The notes beneath the pieces were generated by a model. It was not told the origin of the DNA. It did no database searches and saw only the letters and a program-made list of their open reading frames with translations. Source: Luteimonas saliphila (GTDB lineage: Bacteria > Pseudomonadota > Gammaproteobacteria > Xanthomonadales > Xanthomonadaceae). From it: a stretch of DNA of 64,000 nucleotides. Both the position numbers and the translations under genes were made by a program. Position 1 is the stretch's first letter. Each line of letters starts with the position of its first letter. The stretch is from the NCBI RefSeq assembly GCF_016774335.1, contig NZ_JAETWA010000031.1, positions 96,464 through 160,463 of the forward strand, in the 5' to 3' direction. Below, piece by piece: positions 35,407 through 44,660 of the stretch.

Positions 35407-35997
35407 CTACCGGGGCCTGCGCAGCATAGGCGTCACCGGTGGCGCCCTGCCCACCCGGATCTCGCCGACCGCCTCGAACCCATGCTGCGCGTAGAAGGGA
35501 ACGTTGTCGGGCTTGGACGCTTCCAGGTAGGCCACGGCCTGTTCCCGGTCGCAGCGCGCGAGGGCATGCCGCATCAACGCCGCGCCAATGCCCCTACCCT
35601 GGGCACTCGGATCGACGCCGATCTGCGGCAGATACCAGTGCGGTTCCGATGGGTGGCATTGCTCCATCCTTGCGAACGCGGCGAGGAGGTCGTCCAGGTG
35701 CTCGGGCTTGGCCGTCTCACGGAACATCGTGGCCAGGCGTTCCCCGCCTGGCGCCACGCCCGGCGGCAGCCAGAGCGCAACGCCGCTGAGATCGGCGGAC
35801 GCATAGGCCGTCCCATGTTCGAAACAGGCACCTGCGAATTCGCGCGTGGCCACGGGCATGGCCTGCAGGTAGTCATGCGCCGAAGGCCAGGCGAATCGCG
35901 CGGGCGGGTCTGCGACGAAGGCAGCCACGATCGTCGAGACGACGCGCGGCATTTCATCGGGCGCGGCACTGCGAATCTCGAGCGCGGGACGAGTCAC
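35407..35997 (-). CDS. GNAT family N-acetyltransferase
   Basis: A 196-residue GNAT protein. Motif A is WYLPQIGVDPSAQGRGIGAA with the Q/R-x-x-G-x-G signature; motif B is EASKPDNVPFYAQHGFEAVG. The N-terminal part has the long helix ALEIRSAAPDEMPRVVSTIV. GTG 35997 is chosen because AGAGG lies 5-6 nt before it; the ATG at 36030 lacks such a site. The substrate is unknown. Confidence 0.85.
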   Translation of the reverse strand: MTRPALEIRSAAPDEMPRVVSTIVAAFVADPPARFAWPSAHDYLQAMPVATREFAGACFEHGTAYASADLSGVALWLPPGVAPGGERLATMFRETAKPEHLDDLLAAFARMEQCHPSEPHWYLPQIGVDPSAQGRGIGAALMRHALARCDREQAVAYLEASKPDNVPFYAQHGFEAVGEIRVGRAPPVTPMLRRPR

Positions 35998-36060
35998 GGC
36001 ATCCTCTCCGGTCCAGGCGGCGAGAGACATTCTGGCCGGCGGTGCGTTAAGCGGGTCGAT

Positions 36061-36113
36061 GCAGGGCGGGCGCGCTGCCGGGCCTCACGGCGAAGCCCGG
36101 CACCGCACCCTGC
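36061..36113 (-). terminator. Hairpin downstream of XAC0095-like gene
   Basis: GCGCTGCCGGGC at 36072-36083 pairs with GCCCGGCACCGC at 36095-36106 (one mismatch), and GCAGGG/CCCTGC extend the stem outward. It lies just after the stop at 36118 and probably ends that transcript; no U-tract is visible. Confidence 0.5.
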
Positions 36114-36117
36114 CCGC

Positions 36118-36927
36118 TCAGTGCAAGGTGGCTCCCGGTGAGTGCCAGACCGCAGGCCCAGGCGGTGGCAGCTTCGGCATGGGTGCGTCGAACGTGGTCC
36201 CGTGGCCGGTGGGCAGGCCATAGACCGCGTGCGATTCGCGGACGCGGCGCTTCCCACGGAGCTCGTCGGGAAGCTGCTGCCCGGCCACCTGGTCCATGAG
36301 CTTGCTGGCGGCCTCGGCGTCTTCGAAGATCACCTCGCCGAGGACGGTGGGCGTGCCGTCGGCCAGGTTCATCCGCTCGAGGCCCAGGACCATGTCGCCA
36401 TAGGCATGCAGCCGGTCGTGCAGGCGGTTGAGGGCGTCCAGCTGGTCCATCGTCATGCCGATGACGAGAGGGGCGGCGGTGGTTTCCGCGTCGGCATCGA
36501 CGGCGGTGCTCGCCTCGCCCGCCCCGTGAACGTCATCCCGGGCCCTCGTCGGCGGCGCCTCTCCAGTCTCATCGTCGTCCCGCGCCTCGGCGGCCAAGGG
36601 CTCCTCGGGCTCCTCGGCCTCCTCCGCGTCCTTCAGGTCGTCCTCGTCGCGTGCCTGCGACTGCTCGTCATCCACCACCCGCTCTGCCGGCCACGTCACC
36701 TCGTCCAGCACGCGCTCGGCCTGCTCGGCCAGCAGTTCCAGGCACACGGCCATTTCGTCCCCGCTGATCTCGGGGCCAAAGCCCGTCTCCTCCTCGTCGT
36801 GCCTGCGCGGCTGCGCCAGCTGCGACAGGAATTCCATGTGTGCGTGCAGCTTCTTCAGCCGGAAGTGGCTCTCCTCGGGCAGGAAATAGCCGGTGGTGTC
36901 CATCTCGTCCAGTTCGTACTTCGACAT
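36118..36927 (-). CDS. XAC0095-like protein with acidic linker
   Basis: A 269-residue cytosolic protein. Residues 1-90 (YELDEMDTTGYFLPEESHFR; LKKLHAHMEFLSQLAQPR) resemble the small XAC0095 proteins of Xanthomonadaceae. Residues 90-150 are very acidic (DEDDLKDAEEAEEPEEP). A second helical part with a similar feel (MTMDQLDALNRLHDRLHAYG; MVLGLERMNLADGTPTVLGE) follows. GAGGAGG precedes ATG 36927. The function is unknown. It is divergent from the HTH gene at 37225. Confidence 0.6.
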   Translation of the reverse strand: MSKYELDEMDTTGYFLPEESHFRLKKLHAHMEFLSQLAQPRRHDEEETGFGPEISGDEMAVCLELLAEQAERVLDEVTWPAERVVDDEQSQARDEDDLKDAEEAEEPEEPLAAEARDDDETGEAPPTRARDDVHGAGEASTAVDADAETTAAPLVIGMTMDQLDALNRLHDRLHAYGDMVLGLERMNLADGTPTVLGEVIFEDAEAASKLMDQVAGQQLPDELRGKRRVRESHAVYGLPTGHGTTFDAPMPKLPPPGPAVWHSPGATLH

Positions 36928-37224
36928 CGTCGCCTCCTCGTTCCATGAAAGGACCACCCGCCGCCATGCAGCGGGTGAGACATCGGGAGATTCGAAACCG
37001 CACGGAGCCGCAGGAAGACATCCGGAGGGTCGTAGCATGCCGCACCGGTCCTGGAGCGGGTCTGGTCCCCGCCCTTCGCCGGCGCACGCCCCACGACGCG
37101 GAATCTCCAGCCGAGCAAGCCGCAGGTTTCCATTCTCGCGACCTCGAAAGTATCCAATAAAGATACACTGGATGTCAACCGTGCAGAAACGACAGATGTT
37201 TCCTTGCCCTCGAAAATGCCCGCA

Positions 37225-37599
37225 ATGAGCAGTTCCTTCGGTACACGGCTGAAACAGTTCCGCGACGCGCGGGGGTGGTCGCAGGAGCGCGTGGGCTTCG
37301 AACTCGAAGTAAGCAAGGCCACCGTCTCAAAATGGGAGACTGGCCGCGCCCAGCCGAGCCTGGCCCACCTCGCGAAGATCCGCCGGCTATACGCCTCCGA
37401 CGGACTGACCCTGGACTACCTGGTCGACGATACGTTTGCCGCACGGACGCACCAGGGCGAAGCGCGCCTGTATGTCAGCGAAGGGGCGAGCGAGCCCGCA
37501 AGGACGGCGCAGAACGAGCAGGAAGTCGCCCTCCTCACCCGTTTCCGTGCGTCATCACCCACCCGGCGCCGCAGCTTGCTGAACCTGTTGGCGGAGTAA
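37225..37599 (+). CDS. XRE-family HTH transcriptional regulator
   Basis: A 124-residue protein: the HTH is RLKQFRDARGWSQERVGFEL then EVSKATVSKWETGRAQPSL, near residues 7-60, and an alpha-helical C-terminal part (EQEVALLTRFRASSPTRRRS) follows. ATG 37225 starts directly before the domain; a TTG at 37204 is possible. It is divergent from the XAC0095-like gene, sharing a 297-bp control region. Confidence 0.85.
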   Translation: MSSSFGTRLKQFRDARGWSQERVGFELEVSKATVSKWETGRAQPSLAHLAKIRRLYASDGLTLDYLVDDTFAARTHQGEARLYVSEGASEPARTAQNEQEVALLTRFRASSPTRRRSLLNLLAE

Positions 37600-37714
37600 C
37601 GGCGAAAGCGCGAGGACGCCGTAAGCCTCCCCTCCGACTGCGAGGATTTGCCGGAGAACGTCCTGGGGATTACGGCCTGCCATCTGTTCGCCGCCCCAAG
37701 GCGCGACAAAACGG

Positions 37715-37733
37715 ATTAGTCCCCTCCGTCCCC
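37715..37733. repeat. Short repeat ATTAGTCCCCTCCGTCCCC
   Basis: A 19-bp sequence that recurs at 18581-18597 (TAATCCCCTCCGTCCCC) and, diverged, at 44852-44870. It lies 25 bp before the glutaminase start. RAYT-linked REPs of this type are known in the family; here no inverted partner is seen. Confidence 0.6.
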
Positions 37734-37757
37734 AGTATTCCCTTATCCGGACCACCC

Positions 37758-39137
37758 ATGCGATCTCCCGTACCCGACTACCTCGCCGACGTGCTCGATG
37801 CCGTGCGCTCGATCGACGATGGCGCGCCCGCCGACTACATCAAAGTGCTGGCCAAGGCCGACACTTCGCGGCTCGCCGTGGCGCTGGCCACCGTTGATGG
37901 CGAAGTCTATGCGGCGGGCGACAGCGACGTGGCGTTCTCGATCCAGTCGATCTCCAAGCCGTTCGCCTATGCGGCCGCCATCGAAGACGTGGGCCTGGAC
38001 GCGGTGCTGGCCCGGATCGGCGTCGAACCGTCGGGCGATGCCTTCAACGAGCTCTCGCTCGAGGACGGCACCCATCGGCCGATGAATCCGATGATCAACG
38101 CCGGCGCGCTCGCCACGCATGCACTGGTCGCCGGCCCCGATGCCAGCGGCCCGCAGCGCGTGGAGCGCCTGCGCGCGCTGATGTCGGCGATGGCCGGTCG
38201 CGAACTCGGCTACGACGAAGCCGTGTACGAGGCGGAACTGCGCGACGCGCACCGCAACCGCGGGCTGGCGCACATGCTGCGCGCCGGCGGCATCATCCAC
38301 GCCGAGCCCGAGACCATCGTCGATGGCTACGTGCGCCAGTGCGCCGTGAGCGTCACCGTGCGCGATCTCGCCCTGATGGCCGCCACCCTGGCCAACGCCG
38401 GCGTGCAGCCGCTCACCGGCCGCCAGGTGATCGATCGCGCCGGCGTACGCCAGGTGCTGTCGGTGATGACCACCTGCGGCATGTACGACGCCGCGGGCGA
38501 CTGGGTGTCCAACGTCGGCATCCCGGCCAAGAGCGGCGTGGCGGGCGGCATCATCGGTGCCCTGCCCGGCCAGCTGGGGCTTGCCGTGTTCTCGCCGAAA
38601 CTCGATGCGCACGGCAACAGCGCACGTGGCGTGGCCGTCTGCGAACGCCTCTCGCGCGACATGGGCCTGCACATGATGGATGTCAGCCAGATCGGCCGCG
38701 CGGTCGTGCGCAAGCTGGTGGTGACGCTGGCCGGCGGCAAGGGCCGCTCGGGCGATGCCATCGTGCCGGTCTACGAACTGCGTGGCGCGGTGCGGTTTGG
38801 CGGCGCCGAACTGTTGACGCGCGCACTGGCGCACGACCTCGGCGAGGCCAACGATGCCGGTGGCGGCCGCCATCGCGAAGCCACCGCGGTGATCCTCTCC
38901 CTGTTGCACACCCATTCGCTCAACGATGTCGCCACGCGCATGCTGCTGGAGAACCTGCGACGCCTGCACGCCGGCCGCCGCATGGTGGTGCTGGTGGATC
39001 CCGACGGCGTGCTCGACCTCACGTCCCTCGACCACGCGCAGCGTCCACGGGTCGTCGCCACCGATGCCGAGGCGCAAGCCGTGGTCGGTGGCGATGCCTG
39101 CCGCATCGTCGCCAGCCAGGAAGACACGGGGCGCTAG
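37758..39137 (+). CDS. glsA: Glutaminase with C-terminal STAS-like domain
   Basis: A 459-residue enzyme hydrolysing glutamine to glutamate and ammonia. The glutaminase domain (1-310) shows VAFSIQSISKPFAYAAAI with the catalytic SxxK, HRPMNPMINAGALATHALVA, TCGMYDAAGDWVSNVGIPAK and SGVAGGIIGALPGQLGLAVF. The last 110 residues (GDAIVPVYELRGAVRFGGAE; RRMVVLVDPDGVLDLTSL) look like a STAS domain, as in several bacterial glutaminases. ATG 37758 lies after the conserved DNA repeat. Cytosolic. Confidence 0.95.
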   Translation: MRSPVPDYLADVLDAVRSIDDGAPADYIKVLAKADTSRLAVALATVDGEVYAAGDSDVAFSIQSISKPFAYAAAIEDVGLDAVLARIGVEPSGDAFNELSLEDGTHRPMNPMINAGALATHALVAGPDASGPQRVERLRALMSAMAGRELGYDEAVYEAELRDAHRNRGLAHMLRAGGIIHAEPETIVDGYVRQCAVSVTVRDLALMAATLANAGVQPLTGRQVIDRAGVRQVLSVMTTCGMYDAAGDWVSNVGIPAKSGVAGGIIGALPGQLGLAVFSPKLDAHGNSARGVAVCERLSRDMGLHMMDVSQIGRAVVRKLVVTLAGGKGRSGDAIVPVYELRGAVRFGGAELLTRALAHDLGEANDAGGGRHREATAVILSLLHTHSLNDVATRMLLENLRRLHAGRRMVVLVDPDGVLDLTSLDHAQRPRVVATDAEAQAVVGGDACRIVASQEDTGR

Positions 39138-39225
39138 GCGAGAGATTCGGGTTGGTTGTCCCGTACGCAAGCCCCGGACGCTTCAATGCAAAACCGGGGT
39201 CACTCCACCCCGATACCTTTTTCTC

Positions 39226-40704
39226 TTACCGGGTGCTGGCCTCAGCTGCAGGACCAGCCAGGCTGGCGATCCACGCCGACAACGCGGATTCGTCGGCGAA
39301 GTCGCCTGTCCAGACGTGCGAGGGCCGGTAAGGCTCGTTGTGACCGCGGCTGCGTCCGCGATAGACCTTCATCGGGATCGACGCCGTGGCCAGGCCGCTG
39401 GGAAGCGGCTGCTGGCGGATGTCCATGTATACGGTATCGGCCGAGGTTTCGCCGCCGACGTGGATCGCACCCAGTGGCAGCCACAGGTCCAGCGCATCCA
39501 GGCACGCCGAGGCGCAGCCGGCGTCGGCCAGCACGTACACCGGTGCATCCGCGGCCAGCGCGCGCGGACGCATGTCGACGGGCGTGTCGGGTTTCTCCGC
39601 ATCGGCCGGATGCCGCCACAGCTCGTCACCGCGGGCGAGCGCTTCGGACATGCCGCGATCGATCACCTCCACCCAGTGCAGCAGTTCGGCATCCGGTTCC
39701 GGCTGCGCACGCAGCATGCCGCCGAACTCGCGGATCGCCTCGAGGTTGGCCGCATCCACGCGCCAGTCGACCCGGCTCTCGGTCGGCGGCAGCGCGGCGA
39801 GCGCGGCGTCGCCCCACAACCGCCGCGCGATCTCGCGGCTCCAGTGCGAGGAGCCGCCGCCGTTGCCGCGCAGGTCGAGCACCACGTGCCGCGCCTCCCC
39901 CACACGCGTGGCGTCGTCGAGTGCGCGCAGCAGCGCAGTCAGTGCGTCGTCGTCGGCATCGAAGCTGGCGGCCGCGATCCACAGCTGGCCGGGCCGCGGC
40001 GCGCGCACGCCGGTGGTGGTGCCGTGGAGCGCGCGGGTGGCTGCGAAGTGGGTCGACAGGGTGTCGGCATCCAGCGTGCGCCAGGCCAGGGCCACGTCGT
40101 GCTCGCGCCCGTCGTACGCGAAGCTGCAATGCGTGGGCGGCTGCGCCCAGGGATCACCGGCATCCAGGAACAGGCGGCCGCCATGGCTGACCCGCTGCGC
40201 TTCGAGATGCCAGCGGCCGCGGACCCGTCCGATGCGATCCACCGCCATGGCATCGGCAGCGATGCCGTCGCAGGCCACCAGGCGCGCGCCCACCGGCGGC
40301 AGGTCCGGTGCATCCAGCCGGGTGGCGACCACGTGCCCGGTTCCCGACCAGCGCGTCAGGAAGCCGGGCCAGCGCGTGGGCAGCTCGGGCGCGCCGTCAT
40401 TGCTCGAGAGCTGGACGTGGCCATCGTCGAAGCCGGCCTGGAATTCGCGCATCGCCCACCAGTAACCGGCGAAGTCGGTCACCTCGTCGGCGCGCGCCAA
40501 AGCCCGGTCCAGGCCCGCATCGAGGTGCGCGGCAAACTGCGGATTGCCGGGATCGACCGGGCCGGGGTGGCTGGCCTGCACCGCCGCGTGGAATGCGGTG
40601 GCGTCATCGCGCAGGCGCTCGGGCCAGTCGGGCTCGGCACTGACCGTCAGTGGCAACAGGGTGGCGGCGCCGAGCGCGGCGACGAGCAGGCGGGTGCGGT
40701 CCAT
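39226..40704 (-). CDS. S41 family peptidase, exported
   Basis: A 492-residue exported protein (signal LLVAALGAATLLPLTVSA). The central part shows RHVVLDLRGNGGGSSHWSRE, the S41 signature, and VYVLADAGCASACLDALDLW, which contains the Ser expected of the nucleophile region. A middle domain (PPVGARLVACDGIAADAMAV) has a PDZ-like pattern. Members process C-terminal tails or act as tricorn-like hydrolases; the substrate is unknown. It is convergent with glutaminase. Confidence 0.85.
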   Translation of the reverse strand: MDRTRLLVAALGAATLLPLTVSAEPDWPERLRDDATAFHAAVQASHPGPVDPGNPQFAAHLDAGLDRALARADEVTDFAGYWWAMREFQAGFDDGHVQLSSNDGAPELPTRWPGFLTRWSGTGHVVATRLDAPDLPPVGARLVACDGIAADAMAVDRIGRVRGRWHLEAQRVSHGGRLFLDAGDPWAQPPTHCSFAYDGREHDVALAWRTLDADTLSTHFAATRALHGTTTGVRAPRPGQLWIAAASFDADDDALTALLRALDDATRVGEARHVVLDLRGNGGGSSHWSREIARRLWGDAALAALPPTESRVDWRVDAANLEAIREFGGMLRAQPEPDAELLHWVEVIDRGMSEALARGDELWRHPADAEKPDTPVDMRPRALAADAPVYVLADAGCASACLDALDLWLPLGAIHVGGETSADTVYMDIRQQPLPSGLATASIPMKVYRGRSRGHNEPYRPSHVWTGDFADESALSAWIASLAGPAAEASTR

Positions 40705-40784
40705 GGTGGAACTCCGGGCGGCGAACGGCTATTCCATCCCGGCAGCAGTGTCCGTGCACGTGGCGGGAGTCATGGAAAAGGTCC

Positions 40785-41598
40785 AAAAGGTGTCAGGGAC
40801 AATTCTCATTGGCTGACGGCCGCCCGCGGCCACGCAGCCCAGCAAACTTGCCGGTGCGCTTCGCCACCCATGCCTGGAACCGGTCCGAACCCAGCACCTT
40901 CTGCTGCTGCAGGTGCGCGCGAATCTCGGCCACCAGCACCTCGTCCAGCGTCTCAGCAACCAGTGCCCGGTAGACATCAGCGCGAGCTGGCCGATTCGCC
41001 CCCAGCGCCAGATACTCAGGATGCGGAGTGACCAACGGATCCTCCCGGTAGCCGGCGTTCGCACCATGACTCGACCAAGGATAGTCGCCCGGCTGTGCCA
41101 CCATCCATGCCCGCACCGGGTTGAGCTCGATGTACCGGCTGCAGGCCAGGAAATAGCGGCCCGAGTCCACAAGACAAGCCTTGAACCGCCCTTCCCACAG
41201 CGTCCCCGTGCGGCCATGTCGTCCATTGAACAGCCCGGTGTAATTGCGTGCGAACGTATGCATCAGCCGGGACACCGCGCCAGCGCTGGCAGGCGTCAGC
41301 AGCAAGTGCACGTGGTTGCTCATCAGCACATAGGCGTGCAACTGGCAGTCGAACCTGGCCAGTCCCTGCCGTAGGCATTGCAGATACCGCTGGCGATCGT
41401 CATCGTCCAGGAAGCACGGCAAGCGATTGTTGCCGCGCTGCACCACATGCTGCGCGACACCTGCAAAGTCGAATCGAGGTGGGCGGGCCATGCCCCTAGC
41501 GTCGCTCGCCACGCCACCTGGCTCCATCAGACTCCGGCGCAACACCACGTCGGAGAACGCCTCACTGCTGCGTCGGCAATTGTCCCTGACACCTTTTC
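40785..41598 (-). mobile_element. RAYT unit with inverted repeats (TGTCCCTGACACC class)
   Basis: The RAYT gene 40793-41491 lies between AAAAGGTGTCAGGGACAATT at 40785-40804 and its complement at 41578-41598. The same 13-mer occurs singly at 20793 and 31345. This unit uses a different REP class from the one at 11655. Confidence 0.82.
40793..41491 (-). CDS. REP-associated tyrosine transposase (RAYT), Y1-HUH
   Basis: A 232-residue HUH transposase. The HUH motif is in YVLMSNHVHLLL; SRYIELNPVRAWMV carries the catalytic Tyr; GTLWEGRFKACLV is also typical. ATG 41491 begins the conserved ARPPRFDFAGVAQHVVQRGN. The C-terminus (FAGLRGRGRPSANE) reaches into the left inverted repeat. It shares about half of its residues with the RAYT at 11764 by eye. 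Relics of its C-terminus lie at 10975 and 18290. Confidence 0.92.
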   Translation of the reverse strand: MARPPRFDFAGVAQHVVQRGNNRLPCFLDDDDRQRYLQCLRQGLARFDCQLHAYVLMSNHVHLLLTPASAGAVSRLMHTFARNYTGLFNGRHGRTGTLWEGRFKACLVDSGRYFLACSRYIELNPVRAWMVAQPGDYPWSSHGANAGYREDPLVTPHPEYLALGANRPARADVYRALVAETLDEVLVAEIRAHLQQQKVLGSDRFQAWVAKRTGKFAGLRGRGRPSANENCP

Positions 41599-41612
41599 CC
41601 CCGGCGCTGCCA

Positions 41613-43127
41613 TCAGGGGGCCGCTTCGATGGCATCCAGATACGCGTCGAAGGCGTCGAGCACGAACTCCGCGGGCTGCCATTGCGCCGTGCAGGCGCTG
41701 TCCAGCGGGGCGTCGGGATCAGCCAGGAACGCCGCCTCCATTTCGACCAGGCAGGTGTCGAGCACCCGCGAGACATGCGTGCCACCCGGATGCTCCAGCA
41801 GGATGGCGTTCGGCAGCGAGGCCTTCGCGAGCCGCGCATCTTCCGGAGGCGTCACCGGATCGAAGTGCAGGCTGAAGAGCAGCACGGGCAGGTCGCTGGA
41901 CACTGGATCACGGGCGTCGGCCGGCACCGGAGACGGGCGCCAGGCTGCGCACAGCCGGTCGAATGCGTCTGCTGGCAGGATCGCCCGGGCGAGATGGGGA
42001 TGACGTTCGGCGGCGGCGCGCATGTCGTCGGCGATCGGACGGCCCCTGGCGATGTCCTGGCAGTTGACCGTCGCGTTGACGATGGAGAAGGCGTCGCCCG
42101 GCTCGGGCAGGAAGAAGTCCCAGCCGACGGAGTTGGCGCCGATCCAGGGCGCCAGCGCGCCGGCATCGCCGTGTGCGGCGAACTCGATGGCGGACGGCAC
42201 CCACACATAGTCGTCCATCGCCATCAGCGACCACAGTGCGTTGAACAGGTCGGATGGCAGCAGCCGGCGTCCGTCGTGGTGCAGTGGCGTGCGGTCGATG
42301 CGGTCCATCGCCTTCGCCAGCGTGCCCGCCAGGTCGGGATGGCGCCTGGCGCACGACGGCGTGCGGTTGCAGTGGTCCTGGATCCTCGCCAGGGCCGACG
42401 CAAAGCTGCCGACCGTATCGTGCAGCGGCGAGTTCGGTGGCAGCGGGGTGCCGATCACCGCCGCGCGCAGGCCCTCGGGACGCGACCGGATCAGTTCCAG
42501 CGTGGTGACGCTGCCGTACGACCCGCCGTGGGTGTAATAGCTCGCGTAGCCGAGCGCGCGCGCGATGTCGTCGATGTCCCTTGCGTTCTCGCGGCTGGCG
42601 ATGGCATCGAGATCGGCGCCGGCGTCTTCCAGTTGCCGGTGGCACTCGGCGTACTGGCGCAGCTTGGATGCGAGCCTGGCGTCGGTGGTGTCGCCGCTGA
42701 CCGCGTCCACCCGGCACGAGAGCCGCGGTTCGGAGCGGCCCAGTCCGCGATAGTCGAAGAACACCACGTCGTGTCGCTGGCGCAGGCGTGTCGTCCGCGC
42801 GCCGCCGAGGTAGGCCAGGCGCATGGGTTCCGGGCCGCCCAGGACGCGGATCACCGGCGGCAGGCCGGTGGACCGGACAGCGGGAAGCCGGACGACCCAG
42901 AGTCGCAAGCTGCGGTGGTCGGTGCCGTCCCGGCGCGCGCCAACGCGCACCCAGCCGCACACCGCATCCTGCGGGGGCGTCGCATCCGTTGCCTCCTCGA
43001 AACCACAGGGCGCGGCTTCGAAGGTAGGCGTCACCGCTTCGGATGCGGCCAGTCCGGCGGAGTACGCGGCTCCACAAAGACCGCCAAGCAGGAGGCTGGA
43101 CAGCGCGGCAACGCGACGTCGGTCCAC
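41613..43127 (-). CDS. Alpha/beta hydrolase, TAP-like (S33 family), exported
   Basis: A 504-residue exported hydrolase. GTG 43127 follows GGGAGA at 7-8 nt and opens a signal peptide (VAALSSLLLGGLCGAAYSAG). The oxyanion segment is VIRVLGGPEP; DVVFFDYRGLGRSEP is a typical strand; the nucleophile is in YYTHGGSYGSVTTLEL; the C-terminal TAP-like lid and acid/His parts are VLLFSLHFDPVTPPEDARLA and EHPGGTHVSR. Cys pairs are frequent. It resembles tripeptidyl aminopeptidases or proline iminopeptidases. Confidence 0.85.
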   Translation of the reverse strand: MDRRRVAALSSLLLGGLCGAAYSAGLAASEAVTPTFEAAPCGFEEATDATPPQDAVCGWVRVGARRDGTDHRSLRLWVVRLPAVRSTGLPPVIRVLGGPEPMRLAYLGGARTTRLRQRHDVVFFDYRGLGRSEPRLSCRVDAVSGDTTDARLASKLRQYAECHRQLEDAGADLDAIASRENARDIDDIARALGYASYYTHGGSYGSVTTLELIRSRPEGLRAAVIGTPLPPNSPLHDTVGSFASALARIQDHCNRTPSCARRHPDLAGTLAKAMDRIDRTPLHHDGRRLLPSDLFNALWSLMAMDDYVWVPSAIEFAAHGDAGALAPWIGANSVGWDFFLPEPGDAFSIVNATVNCQDIARGRPIADDMRAAAERHPHLARAILPADAFDRLCAAWRPSPVPADARDPVSSDLPVLLFSLHFDPVTPPEDARLAKASLPNAILLEHPGGTHVSRVLDTCLVEMEAAFLADPDAPLDSACTAQWQPAEFVLDAFDAYLDAIEAAP

Positions 43128-43354
43128 CGGTGTTCTCCCTTCGATCGGCGTCTGCCGATGCCTGCCGCAACGCAACCCGGGGCGGCATGGGGACAATGCC
43201 ACGACCGCCGCCCACCTGCACGATCGACAGAACCGGGGTGGAAGCCTTCGAGGACGGGATTGCGGAGGGTCACGGGGTCGGGTCTACATTTCCGACACGA
43301 TCCCGGGCCACGGGCCAGCGGACGGTCGGATGGCCGCACACCATGCAGACGAAC

Positions 43355-43441
43355 ATGGCTCGCTGTCCCCGCATCGATCTCCCGGGCATCGCGCAACACA
43401 TCATGCGGCGCGGCAACAACCGCCTGCCCTGCCTCCTCTGA
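43355..43441 (+). pseudogene. RAYT transposase N-terminal relic
   Basis: 28 codons from ATG 43355 read ARCPRIDLPGIAQHIMRRGN and NRLPCLL before a TGA. They match the starts of both intact RAYTs. The rest of the gene is missing and REPs follow at 43473. Confidence 0.85.
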
Positions 43442-43472
43442 CCTGCCCCCTACTGGACGTACCAGTAGCACC

Positions 43473-43617
43473 GTAGCCCGGATAAGCGAAGCGCATCCGG
43501 GTCAGCGAAGCGCATCCCACTCAGGGATACATACGCGGACAAGGGAAGCGCACCCGGCGCGCGCGTGTGATGGGGGCTTGCCGGCATTCCCGGATGCGCT
43601 TCGCTTATCCGGGCTAC
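43473..43617. repeat. REP pair, GTAGCCCGG class
   Basis: A forward REP at 43473-43501 and an inverted one at 43589-43617 form a REPIN-like pair. A degenerate partial copy (GTCAGCGAAGCGCATCC at 43501-43517) lies between. The pair follows directly after a RAYT start relic. Confidence 0.9.
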
Positions 43618-43729
43618 GGGGACGCCCGCGGCGTTGACTCCATGCGGCGAAGGCAGGCGCGGCGCGCTCCGCCTTGCGATGGGCGAACGTTCGGGGAAAC
43701 AGCGCTGCACCGGGCCTCCCGTCCCCGCC

Positions 43730-44644
43730 CTACAACGCCAGCTCCCACGTCTGCCCCACCAGATCCCGCCCGAACGAGCGATGCGGCTCCTGTGCGGTCA
43801 GGCGGAAGCCCGCGGCCTCGTAGATGCGGCGGGCCGAGACCAGGACATCGTTGGTCCACAGCGTGAGCTGCCGGTAGCCGAGTTGCCGGGCGCGGGCGAT
43901 GCAGGTGTCGACCAGGCGCCGGCCCACGCCCAAGCCGCGGGCATGCGGTTCGACATAGAGCAGGCGCAGCCGCGCGACGTCGGGGGTGTCGCCCTTCATC
44001 AGGAAGATCGAACCCACCACCTCGCCGCCGCGCTCGGCGATCCAGCCGTCCTCGCGGGTCGCGTCGAAGCCGGTGGCGTAGTCGCCCAGGATCCGCGCGA
44101 TAAGCGCTTCGTAGGTCCAGTCCCAGCCGTACTCGCGTGCATAGAGCACCGCTTGTCGATGGATCACCCAGCCCAGGTCGCCAGGCACCGGTGCCCGCAG
44201 CGTGACCTCCACCGGCAATGCCTGCTGCGCATCGAACGCGCCCTGGATGGCGTGCATCGAGGTTACCAGCGCTTGTTGGCGATCGCCGGCCAGCGGTTGC
44301 AGCACCGAGGCCATGCGTCGACGGGTGCCTGCGTCCAGTGCCGCGAACGCGTCGCGCCCGGCCGGCGTCAGCGACAGCAGCCGGCGCTTGCCGTGCGCGG
44401 GGTCGACTTCGCTGGCCAGCAGTCCGCGGCCGGTGAGCGTGCGCACCACCCGGCTGAGCTGGGCCTTGTCCATCCCGAGCGTGCGCGTGAGATCGGCCGC
44501 CGCCTGCCCGCCCGCGGTGGCCAGCTCGTACAGCACCCGGCCTTCCGGCAGCGACAGGCCGCTGTCGGGCAGATGCTCGTCCAGCAGACCGACGAGGCGG
44601 GTGTAGAAGCGGTTGAATTGCCGGACCTCCTGGACCACATCCAT
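43730..44644 (-). CDS. MarR regulator-GNAT acetyltransferase fusion
   Basis: A 304-residue protein in two parts. Residues 1-145 form a MarR winged helix (LSLPEGRVLYELATAGGQAA; ADLTRTLGMDKAQLSRVVRT; DPAHGKRRLLSLTPAG). Residues 150-304 form a GNAT domain (LRLLYVEPHARGLGVGRRLV with the acetyl-CoA loop; ARRIYEAAGFRLT). Such fusions are known in several bacterial groups and their ligands are unknown. A perfect palindrome 16 bp upstream of ATG 44644 suggests self-regulation. Confidence 0.92.
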   Translation of the reverse strand: MDVVQEVRQFNRFYTRLVGLLDEHLPDSGLSLPEGRVLYELATAGGQAAADLTRTLGMDKAQLSRVVRTLTGRGLLASEVDPAHGKRRLLSLTPAGRDAFAALDAGTRRRMASVLQPLAGDRQQALVTSMHAIQGAFDAQQALPVEVTLRAPVPGDLGWVIHRQAVLYAREYGWDWTYEALIARILGDYATGFDATREDGWIAERGGEVVGSIFLMKGDTPDVARLRLLYVEPHARGLGVGRRLVDTCIARARQLGYRQLTLWTNDVLVSARRIYEAAGFRLTAQEPHRSFGRDLVGQTWELAL

Positions 44645-44660
44645 CGCCCCGCCCTTCTAT

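Noticed and set aside
37743..39170. A 475-codon minus-strand frame opposite glutaminase
   Set aside because: Its His/Arg/Gln/Val-rich composition is typical of the shadow of a high-GC gene; the plus strand encodes a complete glutaminase.
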